From NCBI RefSeq assembly GCF_004000785.1, contig NZ_BILX01000024.1:26767-90766 (forward strand): a DNA stretch of 64,000 bases. Reading direction: 5' to 3'. The notes beneath the pieces were generated by a model. It was given only the letters and a program-made list of their open reading frames with translations. It was not told the origin of the DNA and did no database searches. Source of the DNA: Paenibacillus ehimensis NBRC 15659. GTDB lineage: Bacteria > Bacillota > Bacilli > Paenibacillales > NBRC-103111. A program made the position numbers and the translations under genes. This document shows, piece after piece, positions 24,147-34,101 of the stretch (position 1 is the stretch's first letter; each line of letters starts with the position of its first letter).

Positions 24147-25384
24147 GTGAACAAAGCATTGCCGCTCGTGCTCGGCTGCACGCTAACGCTAACTCTTGCC
24201 GCTTGCAGCGGCGGTGTGGTCGGTCGCGGAGAGGGGCGCGCGAAAGACGCGAGTCAGCCCTCCGCCACCGCGCAAGAAGCGGGAAATCCGTCTGCTAAGG
24301 GCGGCAAAAAGACCGTGGTGCTGGCCACCTCGGGCAGCTCGGATTATTTCACAGCCGCCAAAAAGAAATACGAGGAGAAGCATCCGAATATCGAGATCCG
24401 GATTAAAGACTATCGCGGTGAAGGGAGGCTGGACGAACAGCAATACGAGAAAATCATCGCCAGGATGAACACGGAGCTGTTATCCGGCAAAGAGGCGGCC
24501 GATCTCATCGTATTGGACCCGTTTCCCGTAAGCAAATACGTCAACAAAAAAATGCTGGCCAACCTGAGCGAAATGATGGAGAAGGACCTGTCGTTCCCGA
24601 AAGATCAAGTGTACGGCAACCTTCTGGACGGCCTCAAGCTGAACGGCAGCCTTTATTATATGCCGATGTCCTTCTATATGGGTTTTCTGTGGAAGACAAC
24701 TACTCTGCGTTGGTGGATGAGGTAAACCGCAAGGCCGATTTCGAGTCCGGGGCTTTTACCGGTATGCTTCAGCGGGTGAAAACGTTATTTGATGAAAACG
24801 TCTTTACGGAACAAAATGAAGGCGTTGAAGGCTATTTCAGTTACCGAGCCCAGATCGGATCGTTGAAGGATTATTTCAGCTTTCCGGTGCAGTATCATGA
24901 GAAGGGAAAGCTGTATCAACGGCCCGTTCCGGACGGGAACCGTACCGGAGCTTATTTCTCCACATTTTACGACCTCGGCGTTTACGACAAATCTCCGGTG
25001 AAGCCGGAAGCATGGGATTTTATCAAGTTTCTGTTGTCCGAAGAGATGCAGGAGCTCACCAATACACAGGACCGGGACGAATCTTATTTGGGCTTTCCGA
25101 TGAACAAAGCGGTGCTTGAGCGGCAGCTGAAGCGGCTTCAGCAAGACGGCAAGTTCGAAGCGGAAGTCGAATCTCAAAAGTTCAAAACGATCAAAGTCTC
25201 GGAAGCGGACATCCAAGTGCTCAAGCAAACCATTTCCTCGGCGAATAAACTTCGTTCGAAGAAGAGCTCCAAGATCGAGGATGTGATTACGGAGGAGTCC
25301 AAAGCATTTTTTACCGGACAAAAAACAGCCGAAGCGGTAGCCAAGCTGATCCAAAATAAGGTCACGACGTACTTGAACGAATGA
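24147..25384 (+). pseudogene. Sugar-binding lipoprotein paralogue with internal deletion and frameshift
   Basis: Lipobox LAAC (C20). The first frame matches the intact paralogue at 14474 up to LDGLKLNGSLYYMPMSFYMG (about 24683). The second frame resumes with SALVDEVNRKADFESG. Compared with the paralogue, about 50 residues are missing at this point (the TWSEFSETAKALAKKGDQRY part), so this is a deletion with a frame change, not just a one-base slip. The rest, including AWDFIKFLLSEEMQ and the end AKLIQNKVTTYLNE, is intact to 25384. It probably cannot bind its sugar. Confidence 0.78.
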
Positions 25385-25442
25385 AAGGGCATGGACGCGG
25401 GGGGCGTAATGGGCTTTCCCGCGTTTTTGCATGGAGACCGGC

Positions 25443-26312
25443 ATGAAAATTTCCGCATTCCTCAACAAAGACACGGTACTGGCTCTGCTGTTCCTTGCGC
25501 CGAGCGTGAGCGGGTTTGCTCTCTTTTATGCGATCCCGTTCGCGATGGGGCTCGTTTATTCCTTTACGGACGGCACGATGGACGGAAATTTTGCTGGTTT
25601 TGCCAATTATCAGGCGCTGCTGGCCAGCGGTTCGTTTCGGAAGGCCGCGTGGAATACCGCGCTCTTTACCTTCGTCAGCGTACCGCTGATGGTGACCGCA
25701 TCTTTAGGGCTGGCGCAGTTGTTGAACGAAAACGTGTTTTTCCGTCAATGGCTGAGAACATCCTACATTTTACCGCTTGTCGTGCCGGTCGCCTCGATCG
25801 TGCTGATCTGGCAAATCGGCTTCGACTGGAACGGCACGGTCAACGAGTGGCTGCATCGCTTCGGGATGCAGCGGATCGACTGGATGAAATCGGAATGGGC
25901 CATCGTTGTCATCACGGTGATTTATGTATGGAAGAACATCGGATATAACATGATTTTGTTTTTGGCGGGGGTTCAAGCGATTCCCGAAAGCTATTATGAA
26001 ATCGCCCGTCTCGAAGGGGCGGGTCCATTCGCGAAGCTGCGGATTACTCTTGTTTATTTAATACCGACGATGTTTTTCGTCGTCCTGATGTCGATTATGA
26101 ACTCGTTCAAAGTGTTCAGGGAATCGTATTTGCTGGCAGGCGGTTACCCGCACGACAGCATTTATATGCTCCAGCATTACATGAACAATATGTTTCTTTC
26201 GCTCGATATTCAAAAGCTGACAGCCGCAGCAAGCCTGATGGTCGGCTGTATTATGATCATCGCGCTTAGCTTATTCAGGATGGAGCGCGGTTTTCGGAGG
26301 TTCATGGAATGA
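25443..26312 (+). CDS. Sugar ABC transporter permease, MalF/UgpA type
   Basis: 289 aa, six membrane segments. The EAA loop that contacts the ATPase is YYEIARLEGAGPFAKLRITL. ATG 25443 has GGAG 6 nt upstream; an ATG four codons earlier lacks a site. Its stop overlaps the next permease start (ATGA). No ATPase gene is nearby; in Bacillales such importers usually share a MsmX-type ATPase encoded elsewhere. It pairs with the solute-binding proteins at 14474 and 24147. Confidence 0.88.
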   Translation: MKISAFLNKDTVLALLFLAPSVSGFALFYAIPFAMGLVYSFTDGTMDGNFAGFANYQALLASGSFRKAAWNTALFTFVSVPLMVTASLGLAQLLNENVFFRQWLRTSYILPLVVPVASIVLIWQIGFDWNGTVNEWLHRFGMQRIDWMKSEWAIVVITVIYVWKNIGYNMILFLAGVQAIPESYYEIARLEGAGPFAKLRITLVYLIPTMFFVVLMSIMNSFKVFRESYLLAGGYPHDSIYMLQHYMNNMFLSLDIQKLTAAASLMVGCIMIIALSLFRMERGFRRFME

Positions 26313-27199
26313 AGCTGGGGGAGAAGAAAGCGGCGCTGCTGCGAACATGGCTGATGACCTTCGTGCTGCTCGTCCTTGCTCTGGTGATGCTGTTCCCCAT
26401 TGGGATTACCTTTACGAATTCGCTCATGACGGAGCGCGAGATCCGGATTAACTACGATTTGGTCGGAAAGATGCTGGACGCGGATTCCGGGAGACAGCAC
26501 GAATTTGTCAATTTAAAGCTCATACCCGACTGGGTATCGCTTGAGCAATTTGACAAAGTGCTTGTCCAGTCTCCGAAGTTTTTGTTCTTGTTTTGGAACT
26601 CCGTGCTCATGGTCGTGCCGATCGTATTCGGACAAACGGCCGTTGCCGCCTTGGCGGCCTATGCTTTCGCCATGCTTCGGTTTCCCGGCAGGGACGCGTT
26701 GTTTCTTATTTATATTATGGCGATGCTGATGCCGTTTCAGGTGACACTGGTACCTAACTATATCATGGCCGACGAGCTCGGCATCCTGAACAGCGCCGCC
26801 GCCATTATTTTGCCGGGCGTGTTCGCGACCTACGGCGTATTCCTGCTGCGGCAGTTCATGCTGCACATCCCCGCTCCGCTGCTCGAAGCCGCCCGGCTGG
26901 ACGGGGCGGGAGCCGGAAGGATCTTCTTCACGATCGTTCTGCCGCTGGTGAAGCCGGGACTGGCTGCCCTGACGGTCTTGTTGTTTGTGGATTACTGGAA
27001 CATGGTCGAGCAGCCGCTTATTTTTTTGGATGATCCGCTCCGGCATCCGTTATCCGTCTATTTGGCGAGCATTCAGGAGGGAGCACGGGGCGTAGGCTTT
27101 GCTGCTTCGTTGCTCTACATGAGCCCGGTTGTTCTGCTGTTTCTGTATGCGGAATCTTATTTTGTCAGAGGAATCCAGTCATCCGGCATTAAAGGATAG
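26309..27199 (+). CDS. Sugar ABC transporter permease, MalG/UgpE type
   Basis: 296 aa. Six membrane segments, with a larger than usual outer loop after the first (residues 45-85). EAA loop LLEAARLDGAGAGRIFFTIVL. Translationally coupled to the upstream permease by ATGA. Forms the heterodimeric channel with it. Confidence 0.87.
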   Translation: MKLGEKKAALLRTWLMTFVLLVLALVMLFPIGITFTNSLMTEREIRINYDLVGKMLDADSGRQHEFVNLKLIPDWVSLEQFDKVLVQSPKFLFLFWNSVLMVVPIVFGQTAVAALAAYAFAMLRFPGRDALFLIYIMAMLMPFQVTLVPNYIMADELGILNSAAAIILPGVFATYGVFLLRQFMLHIPAPLLEAARLDGAGAGRIFFTIVLPLVKPGLAALTVLLFVDYWNMVEQPLIFLDDPLRHPLSVYLASIQEGARGVGFAASLLYMSPVVLLFLYAESYFVRGIQSSGIKG

Positions 27200-27204
27200 G
27201 AGAG

Positions 27205-28359
27205 ATGCATACGGTGGAGCCGCAAGGGATGGAGCTGGCGGAGGCTCGGAAAAAACGAAAATTGGTGGCGGTATCGGGGGTATTCTTCGGTCTGCTGCTT
27301 GTGCTCACGTTATTCAGCAATACGCTGCAGGCGATCACGCTGCCCAAGGTACGGACGGAAACGCCGGTTAAGGGAAAGCTGGTGCATAGCATCGAAGCGA
27401 GCGGCACGCTAAAGCCGGTGGAGGAAGCCGAGTTAAAGAACGAGACCGGCTGGAAGGTGAAGGCCGTTCATGTGAAGGCGGGGGATGCCGTCGTCAAGGA
27501 TCAGCCGTTGATTACGTATGACAGCAAACCGGCGGAGCGGCAAATTGCGGATGAGCAAACTGCCTTAAAGCAGCAAAAGCTGCAGCTGGAAGGGCTGTTC
27601 GAAAGCTTCGTCGAAGTGAACCGGAACGGGGACTCCACGGCGATCGGCAAGGCCAAGCGGGACATCGAATCGCGGCAGCTCGACATTGATGTCCGTGAGC
27701 GCAAGATTCAGGCTTTACAAGAAGACTTGGCGGCCCAGCGTCAAATTATAGCTCCGTTTGATGGAATCGTCACAAGCGTCCGCGCGACCGAGGGGCTTCC
27801 TTCTACGCCGGGCCAGTCGGTTGTCCGCGTGTCCAATGCGAGCCGGGGCTACGGCATGTCCGTGCCGGTGGCGGCCGATCTCGCAGCGCTTCTGTCCGTC
27901 GGGGAAAAGATCGAGGTGGAGGTGAAGGACCAAACGGTCCAAGTGATGGAAGGCCGGATTGTGGAAATCGCCGATACGCAAATGGAGCTGGCCGGTGGCG
28001 CAGGGGAGAAGCAAGATGCACCTCCGGTCATGAAAACGATCCGCATTGCCGTTCAGGGCGAAGGCCTGAAAGGAGGGGAGCGGGCGGCTATCCGGCTGCT
28101 AAAATCGGTGTCTGCTGACGAGCAGCTTTTGATTTCGAACGAGGCCATCCACAAGGATCGCGAGGGGAAATTCGTTTATGTGATCGAAGAGAGGAAGGGC
28201 CCGCTCGGCAACGGCTTTTATGTGCGCAAGAGCTATATTCGGACCGCCGATGCGAACACGAATCAGAGCGCTGTCCGGGAAGGCATCTTTCCGACCGATC
28301 AAGTCATCGTCGAAAGCAGCGAGCCTTTGCAGGCGGGGAACCGGGTACGGCTGCAATAA
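27205..28359 (+). CDS. HlyD/MFP-family membrane fusion protein
   Basis: 384 aa. One membrane segment (about 24-43), then a barrel-sandwich (lipoyl-like) half ELKNETGWKVKAVHVKAGDAV, a short coiled coil (IADEQTALKQQKLQL to about 170), the second half APFDGIVTSVRATEG, and a beta-barrel end. Such adaptors normally serve efflux ABC pumps, for example MacA. Here it follows two import permeases by 5 bp, with no efflux ATPase in view, which is unusual. The start is uncertain: AGGAG is only 2 nt from ATG 27205; GTG 27214 is possible. Confidence 0.78.
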   Translation: MHTVEPQGMELAEARKKRKLVAVSGVFFGLLLVLTLFSNTLQAITLPKVRTETPVKGKLVHSIEASGTLKPVEEAELKNETGWKVKAVHVKAGDAVVKDQPLITYDSKPAERQIADEQTALKQQKLQLEGLFESFVEVNRNGDSTAIGKAKRDIESRQLDIDVRERKIQALQEDLAAQRQIIAPFDGIVTSVRATEGLPSTPGQSVVRVSNASRGYGMSVPVAADLAALLSVGEKIEVEVKDQTVQVMEGRIVEIADTQMELAGGAGEKQDAPPVMKTIRIAVQGEGLKGGERAAIRLLKSVSADEQLLISNEAIHKDREGKFVYVIEERKGPLGNGFYVRKSYIRTADANTNQSAVREGIFPTDQVIVESSEPLQAGNRVRLQ

Positions 28360-28363
28360 CGGG

Positions 28364-28404
28364 AAAGGCCCCTCCGCTAATGTGAAGCAGAAGGGCCTTT
28401 TTGT
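28364..28404 (+). terminator. Terminator of the permease/HlyD unit
   Basis: Stem AAAGGCCC with GGGCCTTT, an inner CGCT/AGC(A)G pairing, then TTTTTG. The MCP gene converges from the right. Confidence 0.8.
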
Positions 28405-28419
28405 GACTGAGGCAGAGGG

Positions 28420-30132
28420 CTAGCTCTTAAACCGCAGCGTAATGTCATGCATTTCTTGAGCCATCTTCGTCAGCGCATTGACGGCATCCGATATTTCCTC
28501 CATCGTGGCGAGCTGCTCTTCCGAAGCGGCGGCTACGCTCTCCGTCTTCGAGAAGGCGGCTTCCGAGATGCTCTTCATCTGATGGAGGGAAGCCGTGATC
28601 TGCTCGGTACCGGCCGACATTTCCTCCGAAGCGGCAGATACCTCTTGCATTTGATTGGCCACTTCTTGAACCGCAACCAAGATGTTGCGGAAGGCTTCTC
28701 CGGCTTCCTTCATGACGACCGTGCCGTTCTCGACTTCCCGGCTTCCTTTGTCCATCGCCACGACCGCTGTCTTGGTCTCGCTTTGAATCTGCTTAATGAT
28801 GCCGGAAATTTGCTCGGCCGATTGGCGCGATTGCTCGGCCAGCTTCCGCACCTCGTCTGCCACGACGGCGAAGCCCCGCCCGTGCTCTCCGGCTCTTGCC
28901 GCTTCGATAGCGGCATTGAGGGCAAGCAGATTCGTTTGTGCGGAAATATCCGTAATCACGTCGACGATCTGTCCGATCTCTTGGGAGCGGATTCCCAATT
29001 GATGGACCATCTGGGCGGATTCGCTGACCGACGTGCGGATCAAGTCCATCTGGGACACCGCATTTTGGATCGATGTATTGCCTTCTGCGGCTTCTCTGGA
29101 AGCCTCTACGGACATCGCGGAGACGCTGCTGGAAAATTCGGCGATCCGGTTAATGCCGGTTGCCATTTCCTCCATGGCCCGAACGCTTTCCGCCGTGCTT
29201 TGATATTGTTGATCGGCGCCGCCGGCAATTTCTTGAATTGCTTGCACCACCTGGTTGGTCGATTGGGCGGATTGTTCGGAGCTGGCAAGCAATTGCTCCG
29301 AGCTGGCGGACAAATTTTGCGCTTCCATGCTAATCTTTACGATAAGCGCTCTCAGACCGGCAATCATCCCGTTAAAATCGCTGGTAAGCAGACCGATTTC
29401 GTCTCGGGACCGATAGGTGCCGCTGACCGTCAGATCGCCGTCTTGCGCTTGGGCCATCAATTGTTGAATGTGGCGGATCGGGCGAGTGATCATGCTTGCT
29501 ATGCCATAGCCGATCAACGAACAAAGCAGCACGGCCAATAAAGTTACGACGACGATAACCGTCGTAGCGAATTTGGAGCTTTGAATGCTTTTCTCGTAGA
29601 ACGCTTTCGCGTCTTCTTCGTTGTATTTGACGACATTTTCCAGATTCTTGATCATCTCGGCGCGGATCGGCTTGAAGGAGGTGACGTATTCTTTATACGC
29701 CTCTTCTTTTTGGTTTGCGACCGCGAACGCGTCGACTTTTTTCTTGGCTTCGTTATTTTTCGGGATCAAATTGATAAAGGCCTGATACTGCTCCTGCGCC
29801 CGCTCCGATAATGGAAGCTGCTCCAGCTGCTTGCGCACCGCTTGGTTTTTGTCCCGCGTTTGGGCAATTTGCTGCTGGATTTGCTTGATGAACGCTTCGT
29901 CCTTGGTGAGCAGCATTTCAAGCTGCAGGGAATCCATCTGGGAGTTGCCGAACAGCAAAGCTTCGACAAGAGTGTTGGGAACCAACTTCTCCTCGTACAT
30001 GGCGCGCGCGTTGTTCCCCATCGTATTCATGACCACGTAACCGGTAATGCCGATAACCAGCAGAAATACGATCGCGAGGCCGAGCAGCCCCAAAATTTTG
30101 GTGCGGATTTTTACATTTTGTAGAAACAGCAT
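28420..30132 (-). CDS. Methyl-accepting chemotaxis protein
   Basis: 570 aa. Membrane segment about 13-35 ([20 protein letters not shown]), extracellular four-helix-bundle sensor of about 145 residues ([20 protein letters not shown]), second membrane segment ([20 protein letters not shown]), HAMP, then the signalling coiled coil with the conserved tip [20 protein letters not shown]. Relays ligand binding to CheA/CheW. I place the start at ATG 30132 after GGAGG; the frame is open much further, but that part is riboswitch and terminator. A c-di-GMP-I riboswitch precedes it, linking receptor expression to c-di-GMP. Confidence 0.9.
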   Translation of the reverse strand: MLFLQNVKIRTKILGLLGLAIVFLLVIGITGYVVMNTMGNNARAMYEEKLVPNTLVEALLFGNSQMDSLQLEMLLTKDEAFIKQIQQQIAQTRDKNQAVRKQLEQLPLSERAQEQYQAFINLIPKNNEAKKKVDAFAVANQKEEAYKEYVTSFKPIRAEMIKNLENVVKYNEEDAKAFYEKSIQSSKFATTVIVVVTLLAVLLCSLIGYGIASMITRPIRHIQQLMAQAQDGDLTVSGTYRSRDEIGLLTSDFNGMIAGLRALIVKISMEAQNLSASSEQLLASSEQSAQSTNQVVQAIQEIAGGADQQYQSTAESVRAMEEMATGINRIAEFSSSVSAMSVEASREAAEGNTSIQNAVSQMDLIRTSVSESAQMVHQLGIRSQEIGQIVDVITDISAQTNLLALNAAIEAARAGEHGRGFAVVADEVRKLAEQSRQSAEQISGIIKQIQSETKTAVVAMDKGSREVENGTVVMKEAGEAFRNILVAVQEVANQMQEVSAASEEMSAGTEQITASLHQMKSISEAAFSKTESVAAASEEQLATMEEISDAVNALTKMAQEMHDITLRFKS

Positions 30133-30163
30133 CTCCCAAGCATCCTCCATGGCGTTAAAGTGG

Positions 30164-30195
30164 AATAAAAAAGCCATCCCGAAAAAAAGGATGGA
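30164..30195 (-). terminator. Intrinsic terminator in the riboswitch expression platform
   Basis: On the minus strand CCATCC pairs with GGATGG across a T-rich loop, followed by CTTTTTTATT. It lies between the c-di-GMP aptamer and the MCP start, so it is the likely on/off switch. Confidence 0.75.
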
Positions 30196-30207
30196 CGGAT
30201 CCCAAAT

Positions 30208-30292
30208 TTCGGCGGCCCGGCTGCCGTAGATTGAATCTCTCCGTAGGCCCGTGGCTTTGCGTCCTTTTCTTTCGAAAAGTTTGCCATTGTCG
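30208..30292 (-). promoter_or_regulatory. Cyclic di-GMP-I (GEMM) riboswitch
   Basis: On the minus strand the sequence reads GGCAAAC, a short hairpin with a GAAA-type loop, GGACGCAAAGCC, ACGGGCCTACGG, a variable hairpin, then GGCAGCCGGGCCGCC. GGCAAAC...GGACGCAAAGCC...GCCGGG is the diagnostic skeleton of the GEMM-I aptamer, in the right order and spacing. The promoter upstream (TTGTCT-17-TATACT) is at about 30330-30362. It is followed by an intrinsic terminator and the MCP gene. Confidence 0.9.
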
Positions 30293-30503
30293 TATTTTGT
30301 CGCATTATGGATGTGTAGCTTTCCGCCAAAGTATAATATAGCCCTGCGGAAAAGACAAGACTTTTTAACTAAACCCAAATGCTTACACCCGGACGAGGCA
30401 GGAATCCATTGATAGGATTAATGTCGTATGAAAATGGAAATTAATACCTGTTTTCGGCTGATATCACGGACTTTCGACATAGAAAAATATTTTTCGTCAT
30501 GGT

Positions 30504-30532
30504 TTGACAAAAATCGAAGTCTGGTTTATTCT
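30504..30532 (+). promoter_or_regulatory. SigA-type promoter of the BMP-family gene
   Basis: TTGACA (30504-30509), 17-bp spacer, TATTCT (30527-30532). Confidence 0.75.
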
Positions 30533-30577
30533 CGGTTGTGTCCGGACAAAACATTTTTTGGAATGAGGGAAAGCATC

Positions 30578-31609
30578 TTGAGAAAACTTCTTTCAAAACT
30601 GGCTTTGTCGAGTTTAGCCATCATGATCCTCATATTTTCATCCGGCTTCTCAAGTGCGGAGGCCAGCAATGAGCACGCGAAGAAACAGAAAAAGCTTAAA
30701 GTTGCTTTGCTGCTGCCCGGTCCTGCCAATGACGGAGGCTTTATGGAATCCGCTTACCGCGGACTGATGAAAGCGAAGGAAGACTTCCGCCTGAAAGCGA
30801 CCTATGTGGACAATGTCCCGCACGATACGGCGAAAATTGCCGACGAGCTGCGCAAGCTGGCCAAGAAGAAGCCCGATATGATCATCGCCCATGCCGGGCA
30901 AAGCTCGGAAGCCGTAAAGTTGGTCTCCAAGGAATTCCCGAAAATTAAATTTGTAAATACGCAAACGAACCTGACTGGCGATAACCTGTCCAGCTACCAA
31001 GTGAAGCAGGAAGAATCCGCATGGCTTGCCGGTGCTGCCGCAGGGCTGCTGACCAAATCCAATGTCGTGTCGCATATTTCCGGCGCGCGGGTAACTCCCG
31101 GATTTCATGGGCGTGCCGCATTTGCCGGGGGCTTGAAATACACGAATCCGAATGCAACGTTCCTGACCACCTTCACCGGCAACCAGGACGATGCCGCTTT
31201 GGCTAAAAAAGTCGCGCAAGCGCAAATCGCTGCCGGCTCGGATATGATCTTCACGATGTTGAACGTCGCCCGTTCGGGCGTGACGGAAGCCGCGCGCGAT
31301 AATGGCGTGTTCCAATTCGGCAACGTCCGCGATTATTATGCGGATGCGCCCGACGTCTTCATTGGCTCCGCGGTTTCCGATGCCAGCTTCACGGTATACG
31401 GCGCAATCAAGGATCTGGCCGAAGGCAACTGGAAGCCGAACAACGTCGTGAAGATCGGACTCGAAAATCCGGATGCGGTCCGTCTGGCGCTTGCTCCAAC
31501 CGTTCCGCAGGAAGTGAAGGACAAGATCGCCGAATTTACGGAGAAAATCAAATCCGGTGAAATTGTAATTCCTTCGCAATATACGGGGCCTGACTTTGAA
31601 GTAAAATAA
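30578..31609 (+). CDS. BMP-family ABC transporter substrate-binding protein
   Basis: 343 aa. Signal peptide MRKLLSKLALSSLAIMILIF with AEA near residue 31. The mature protein has the basic-membrane-protein fold: VALLLPGPANDGGFMESAYR, IIAHAGQSSEAV, KFVNTQTNL and FGNVRDYYADAPDVFIGSAV. Family members bind nucleosides, purines or thiamine-like ligands. The start is probably TTG 30578, 7 nt after GAGGGA; ATG 30563 lies within that site's leader. No lipobox Cys is seen, so it may be secreted or anchored by its signal. Transporter partners are not adjacent. Confidence 0.82.
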   Translation: MRKLLSKLALSSLAIMILIFSSGFSSAEASNEHAKKQKKLKVALLLPGPANDGGFMESAYRGLMKAKEDFRLKATYVDNVPHDTAKIADELRKLAKKKPDMIIAHAGQSSEAVKLVSKEFPKIKFVNTQTNLTGDNLSSYQVKQEESAWLAGAAAGLLTKSNVVSHISGARVTPGFHGRAAFAGGLKYTNPNATFLTTFTGNQDDAALAKKVAQAQIAAGSDMIFTMLNVARSGVTEAARDNGVFQFGNVRDYYADAPDVFIGSAVSDASFTVYGAIKDLAEGNWKPNNVVKIGLENPDAVRLALAPTVPQEVKDKIAEFTEKIKSGEIVIPSQYTGPDFEVK

Positions 31610-31622
31610 ACGTGCCACATGG

Positions 31623-31670
31623 AAACAAGCACTGCGGTATTTACTTACTGCCGGGTGCTTGTTTTTTTTG
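31623..31670 (+). terminator. Rho-independent terminator
   Basis: AAACAAGCAC pairs with GTGCTTGTTT, partly continued inside, then a run of T. Confidence 0.85.
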
Positions 31671-31784
31671 TGATGAAACTTACAATCCGTTCCTAAAACT
31701 AACATTTTACTGGGGAGCGGCCGATAAAAGGTAGAGTTCGTTTTCGGGCAAACTTAACGTTACAATTGCATAGGAGGAGAGGGC

Positions 31785-32176
31785 ATGGGGGACTTCCGGG
31801 CGCTTCAAATTTCAAGGGCATCTGTCCGCTGCTTGCGGACGCGCGATTACCCTGTCGTGTCCGACCGGGACGAGCAGCATGAGCATAGCGTGCATGATCT
31901 GAAGATCATTCAAGAGATTTACCGGCTCTTGCCGGATCGGAAGAGATTTGCCGCTATCTGGCTTCGGATGATATGTTTATTCAGGAAACAGCCATTGTGT
32001 TTATAAGGGATAGAAATTACACGCCGGCGGCCCGCATCTTGTTCGAGGTTGCCCAAACCGGGATGCCTAACGGCAGGATGGCAGCGATCTCCGCGCTGAA
32101 GCAATTCCGTACGGAGGAAAGCAAACGGCTTCTGAAGGAATTGGAAGCGCTGCTGCCCGAACATTATTTTACGTAG
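31785..32176 (+). pseudogene. HEAT-repeat-like protein, frameshifted
   Basis: AGGAGG precedes ATG 31785. The first frame reads to about IIQEIYRLL (31930); the coding pattern then continues in another frame as AGSEEICRYLASDDMFIQE, then ARILFEVAQTGMPNGRMAAI and SKRLLKELEALLPEHYF. Helical hairpins of this type resemble HEAT/TPR repeats. At least one indel near 31930, possibly more upstream, since the first 40 residues look poor. It lies 11 bp before the large TPR gene and was probably cotranscribed with it. Confidence 0.5.
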
Positions 32177-32187
32177 GAGTGACAGAA

Positions 32188-33978
32188 TTGGAACACGTAC
32201 ATACCGAAGAAGAACATCGTTTTCCTTCGCCTGAGCAGGATTTCGAAATTTATAAGGCGGCCCGCAGTGAAGGGGATTTTCAGCACGCTTTATACCATCT
32301 GGCCTGTGCCTTGTCGACCGATCCGTCCAATACCGAATGGCTCGGTTCCCTTAACGAGTGGATGAATTCGGGGGAGGATCTGCTTCCTTATGTGCCGGTC
32401 GAGGAGAACAATTATTTCGCCGTCATGGCGGTAAGGGCGTATATTTATGCCCGGGTGAACAACTTTAACGAAGCTTTCGGGCTCTTGGGACAGGTGATCA
32501 AAGTAAAGCCCGAGGTCCCTTATCTGGTGTGGGTTTGCGAATGGGAGCCGCAAATTGCAAACGTGGATGAAATCGATGAAAATACGATGCTTGTATTCTT
32601 CGGCGGAGTGATGAGATCCGTTGATCTGCTCGAAGGAAACGAACGGCGCAAGGTGCTGGCCGCTTTGGTGTCCGTGCTTCGAAAGATGTGCGAGACCCGT
32701 CCTAAAGCTTATATGCTGTTCTGGCTGCTCTCCTCGATGTACCGGAGACAAGAGGATGTTCTGGCCGCATTTGCGGCAGCCAAAACGGCCTACAAGCTGA
32801 ACAAATGTTGGAACACGGCCATTGGCATGGCGTTATGCTTCAAAGCCCAAGGCAACATCCGCAAGGCGGCCGGCTTTTATAAGAAAGCGGGCAGGCTCGA
32901 CCCCGGCAATGAAGCGGGCTACCTGGATCTGGGAGACATGTATCTGGAAAACGATTTGTACAAAAAAGCGCTGAAAGCTTACATTAAGGCCGCAGAGATC
33001 CGGCCCGGTCACGAATGGGCGATCCCGTCGATCCTTTATTGCGAGTATATGCTCAAAAAAGACGCCGAGCGATTGGGAAAAATCGAAGCTTACTATAAAG
33101 CGAACGCTTCGAACGGCAGAGCGAGACAGCTGCTGAAACCGTTATTGCCGGGCTCCGAACTTCCTTTTGTCGATTATATCCCGGAGCCGCAGGAAGCGAC
33201 CATTAACGTGCTGCGCCAAGTGGCGGAGCAAAACCCGGATCTGGAAAGCGGCGGGTCGATCAGCCTGACGATTAACCATCTGGAGGCGCCGAGCGCGATC
33301 CGTGCGATGGAGCTCTATTTGAACAAATTCGGCAGAAGCGCTAACCCGCCCAAGCTGAATTTGACCATCGACAACGTCCCGGAGCCGGATCCAAGGCAGG
33401 CGATCGCCGAGAACGGCGCGATGTTATGGAGCTATGACGGGGTAAACGCACAGCCGGCCATGCCCAAACCGTCGGGTCAAGCGGCAGACGCCGTACGCCG
33501 ATTGGCGGTTACACCGTACCAGATCGAGGATTGGTACCGCATCGCCGGCGAAATTGCCCAAAGTCTCACCACCGCGCATCTGCCGGACTTATTCGCCGTC
33601 TTGACTCATCCGCCGGAACCGCCTGAACAGATATCAAGCTGGCGCTGGCTCCAGCGCATTCAGTACGCGGCGGTATTCCTTATGGCGCGGCTTAGCCCGA
33701 CCAAGCCTTCCGAGCCGTTGCTGTCCCTATGCTACGGTCAGTCGGACTGGCCGGTCAATGCGGCGGTGACCGTATTGGCTTATCAAGCGCAAGGCGATCC
33801 TGAGCTGGAACAAGCGGTATCCGCAGTGTTTCTCCAGCTCGTGGAGCGGATTCCGAATGAAGGCTATTGCTTCTTTAGTTATGCGCTGCTTTGCAGCTGG
33901 CTGCGGCTTCCGTCCATTGATGATAAGCTAAGAGAACAGTTAGAGCAATGGAAAAGCGATCTGGAGCAGCGGGAATAG
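32188..33978 (+). CDS. Large TPR protein
   Basis: 596 aa, soluble. TPR units are clear in the middle: ARVNNFNEAFGLLGQVIKVK, GNIRKAAGFYKKAGRLDPGN, EAGYLDLGDMYLENDLYKKA, LKAYIKAAEIRPGHEWA. The C-terminal third is of unknown fold. TTG 32188 has AGGAG 8 nt upstream and is preferred over GTG 32179, which overlaps the site. A scaffold role is likely; partner unknown, perhaps the HEAT-like protein upstream. Confidence 0.8.
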   Translation: MEHVHTEEEHRFPSPEQDFEIYKAARSEGDFQHALYHLACALSTDPSNTEWLGSLNEWMNSGEDLLPYVPVEENNYFAVMAVRAYIYARVNNFNEAFGLLGQVIKVKPEVPYLVWVCEWEPQIANVDEIDENTMLVFFGGVMRSVDLLEGNERRKVLAALVSVLRKMCETRPKAYMLFWLLSSMYRRQEDVLAAFAAAKTAYKLNKCWNTAIGMALCFKAQGNIRKAAGFYKKAGRLDPGNEAGYLDLGDMYLENDLYKKALKAYIKAAEIRPGHEWAIPSILYCEYMLKKDAERLGKIEAYYKANASNGRARQLLKPLLPGSELPFVDYIPEPQEATINVLRQVAEQNPDLESGGSISLTINHLEAPSAIRAMELYLNKFGRSANPPKLNLTIDNVPEPDPRQAIAENGAMLWSYDGVNAQPAMPKPSGQAADAVRRLAVTPYQIEDWYRIAGEIAQSLTTAHLPDLFAVLTHPPEPPEQISSWRWLQRIQYAAVFLMARLSPTKPSEPLLSLCYGQSDWPVNAAVTVLAYQAQGDPELEQAVSAVFLQLVERIPNEGYCFFSYALLCSWLRLPSIDDKLREQLEQWKSDLEQRE

Positions 33979-33995
33979 GCTGATTGCCCATGTAT

Positions 33996-34023
33996 GACCG
34001 ATTCGGGAGGATCGGTCTTTTTC
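33996..34023 (+). terminator. Rho-independent terminator
   Basis: GACCGAT, 8-nt loop, ATCGGTC, then TTTTTC. Confidence 0.88.
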
Positions 34024-34101
34024 GTTTGAACTGTATAACGACGAACCGAAATCCCCGGTTATTTGTCATATTGTCGTAACGCGATAGGGGGTGAGCAAGA
34101 G

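Noticed and set aside
30133..30378. Upstream extension of the MCP reading frame
   Set aside because: This stretch contains the c-di-GMP-I aptamer and its terminator and lacks a ribosome site at its ATG.
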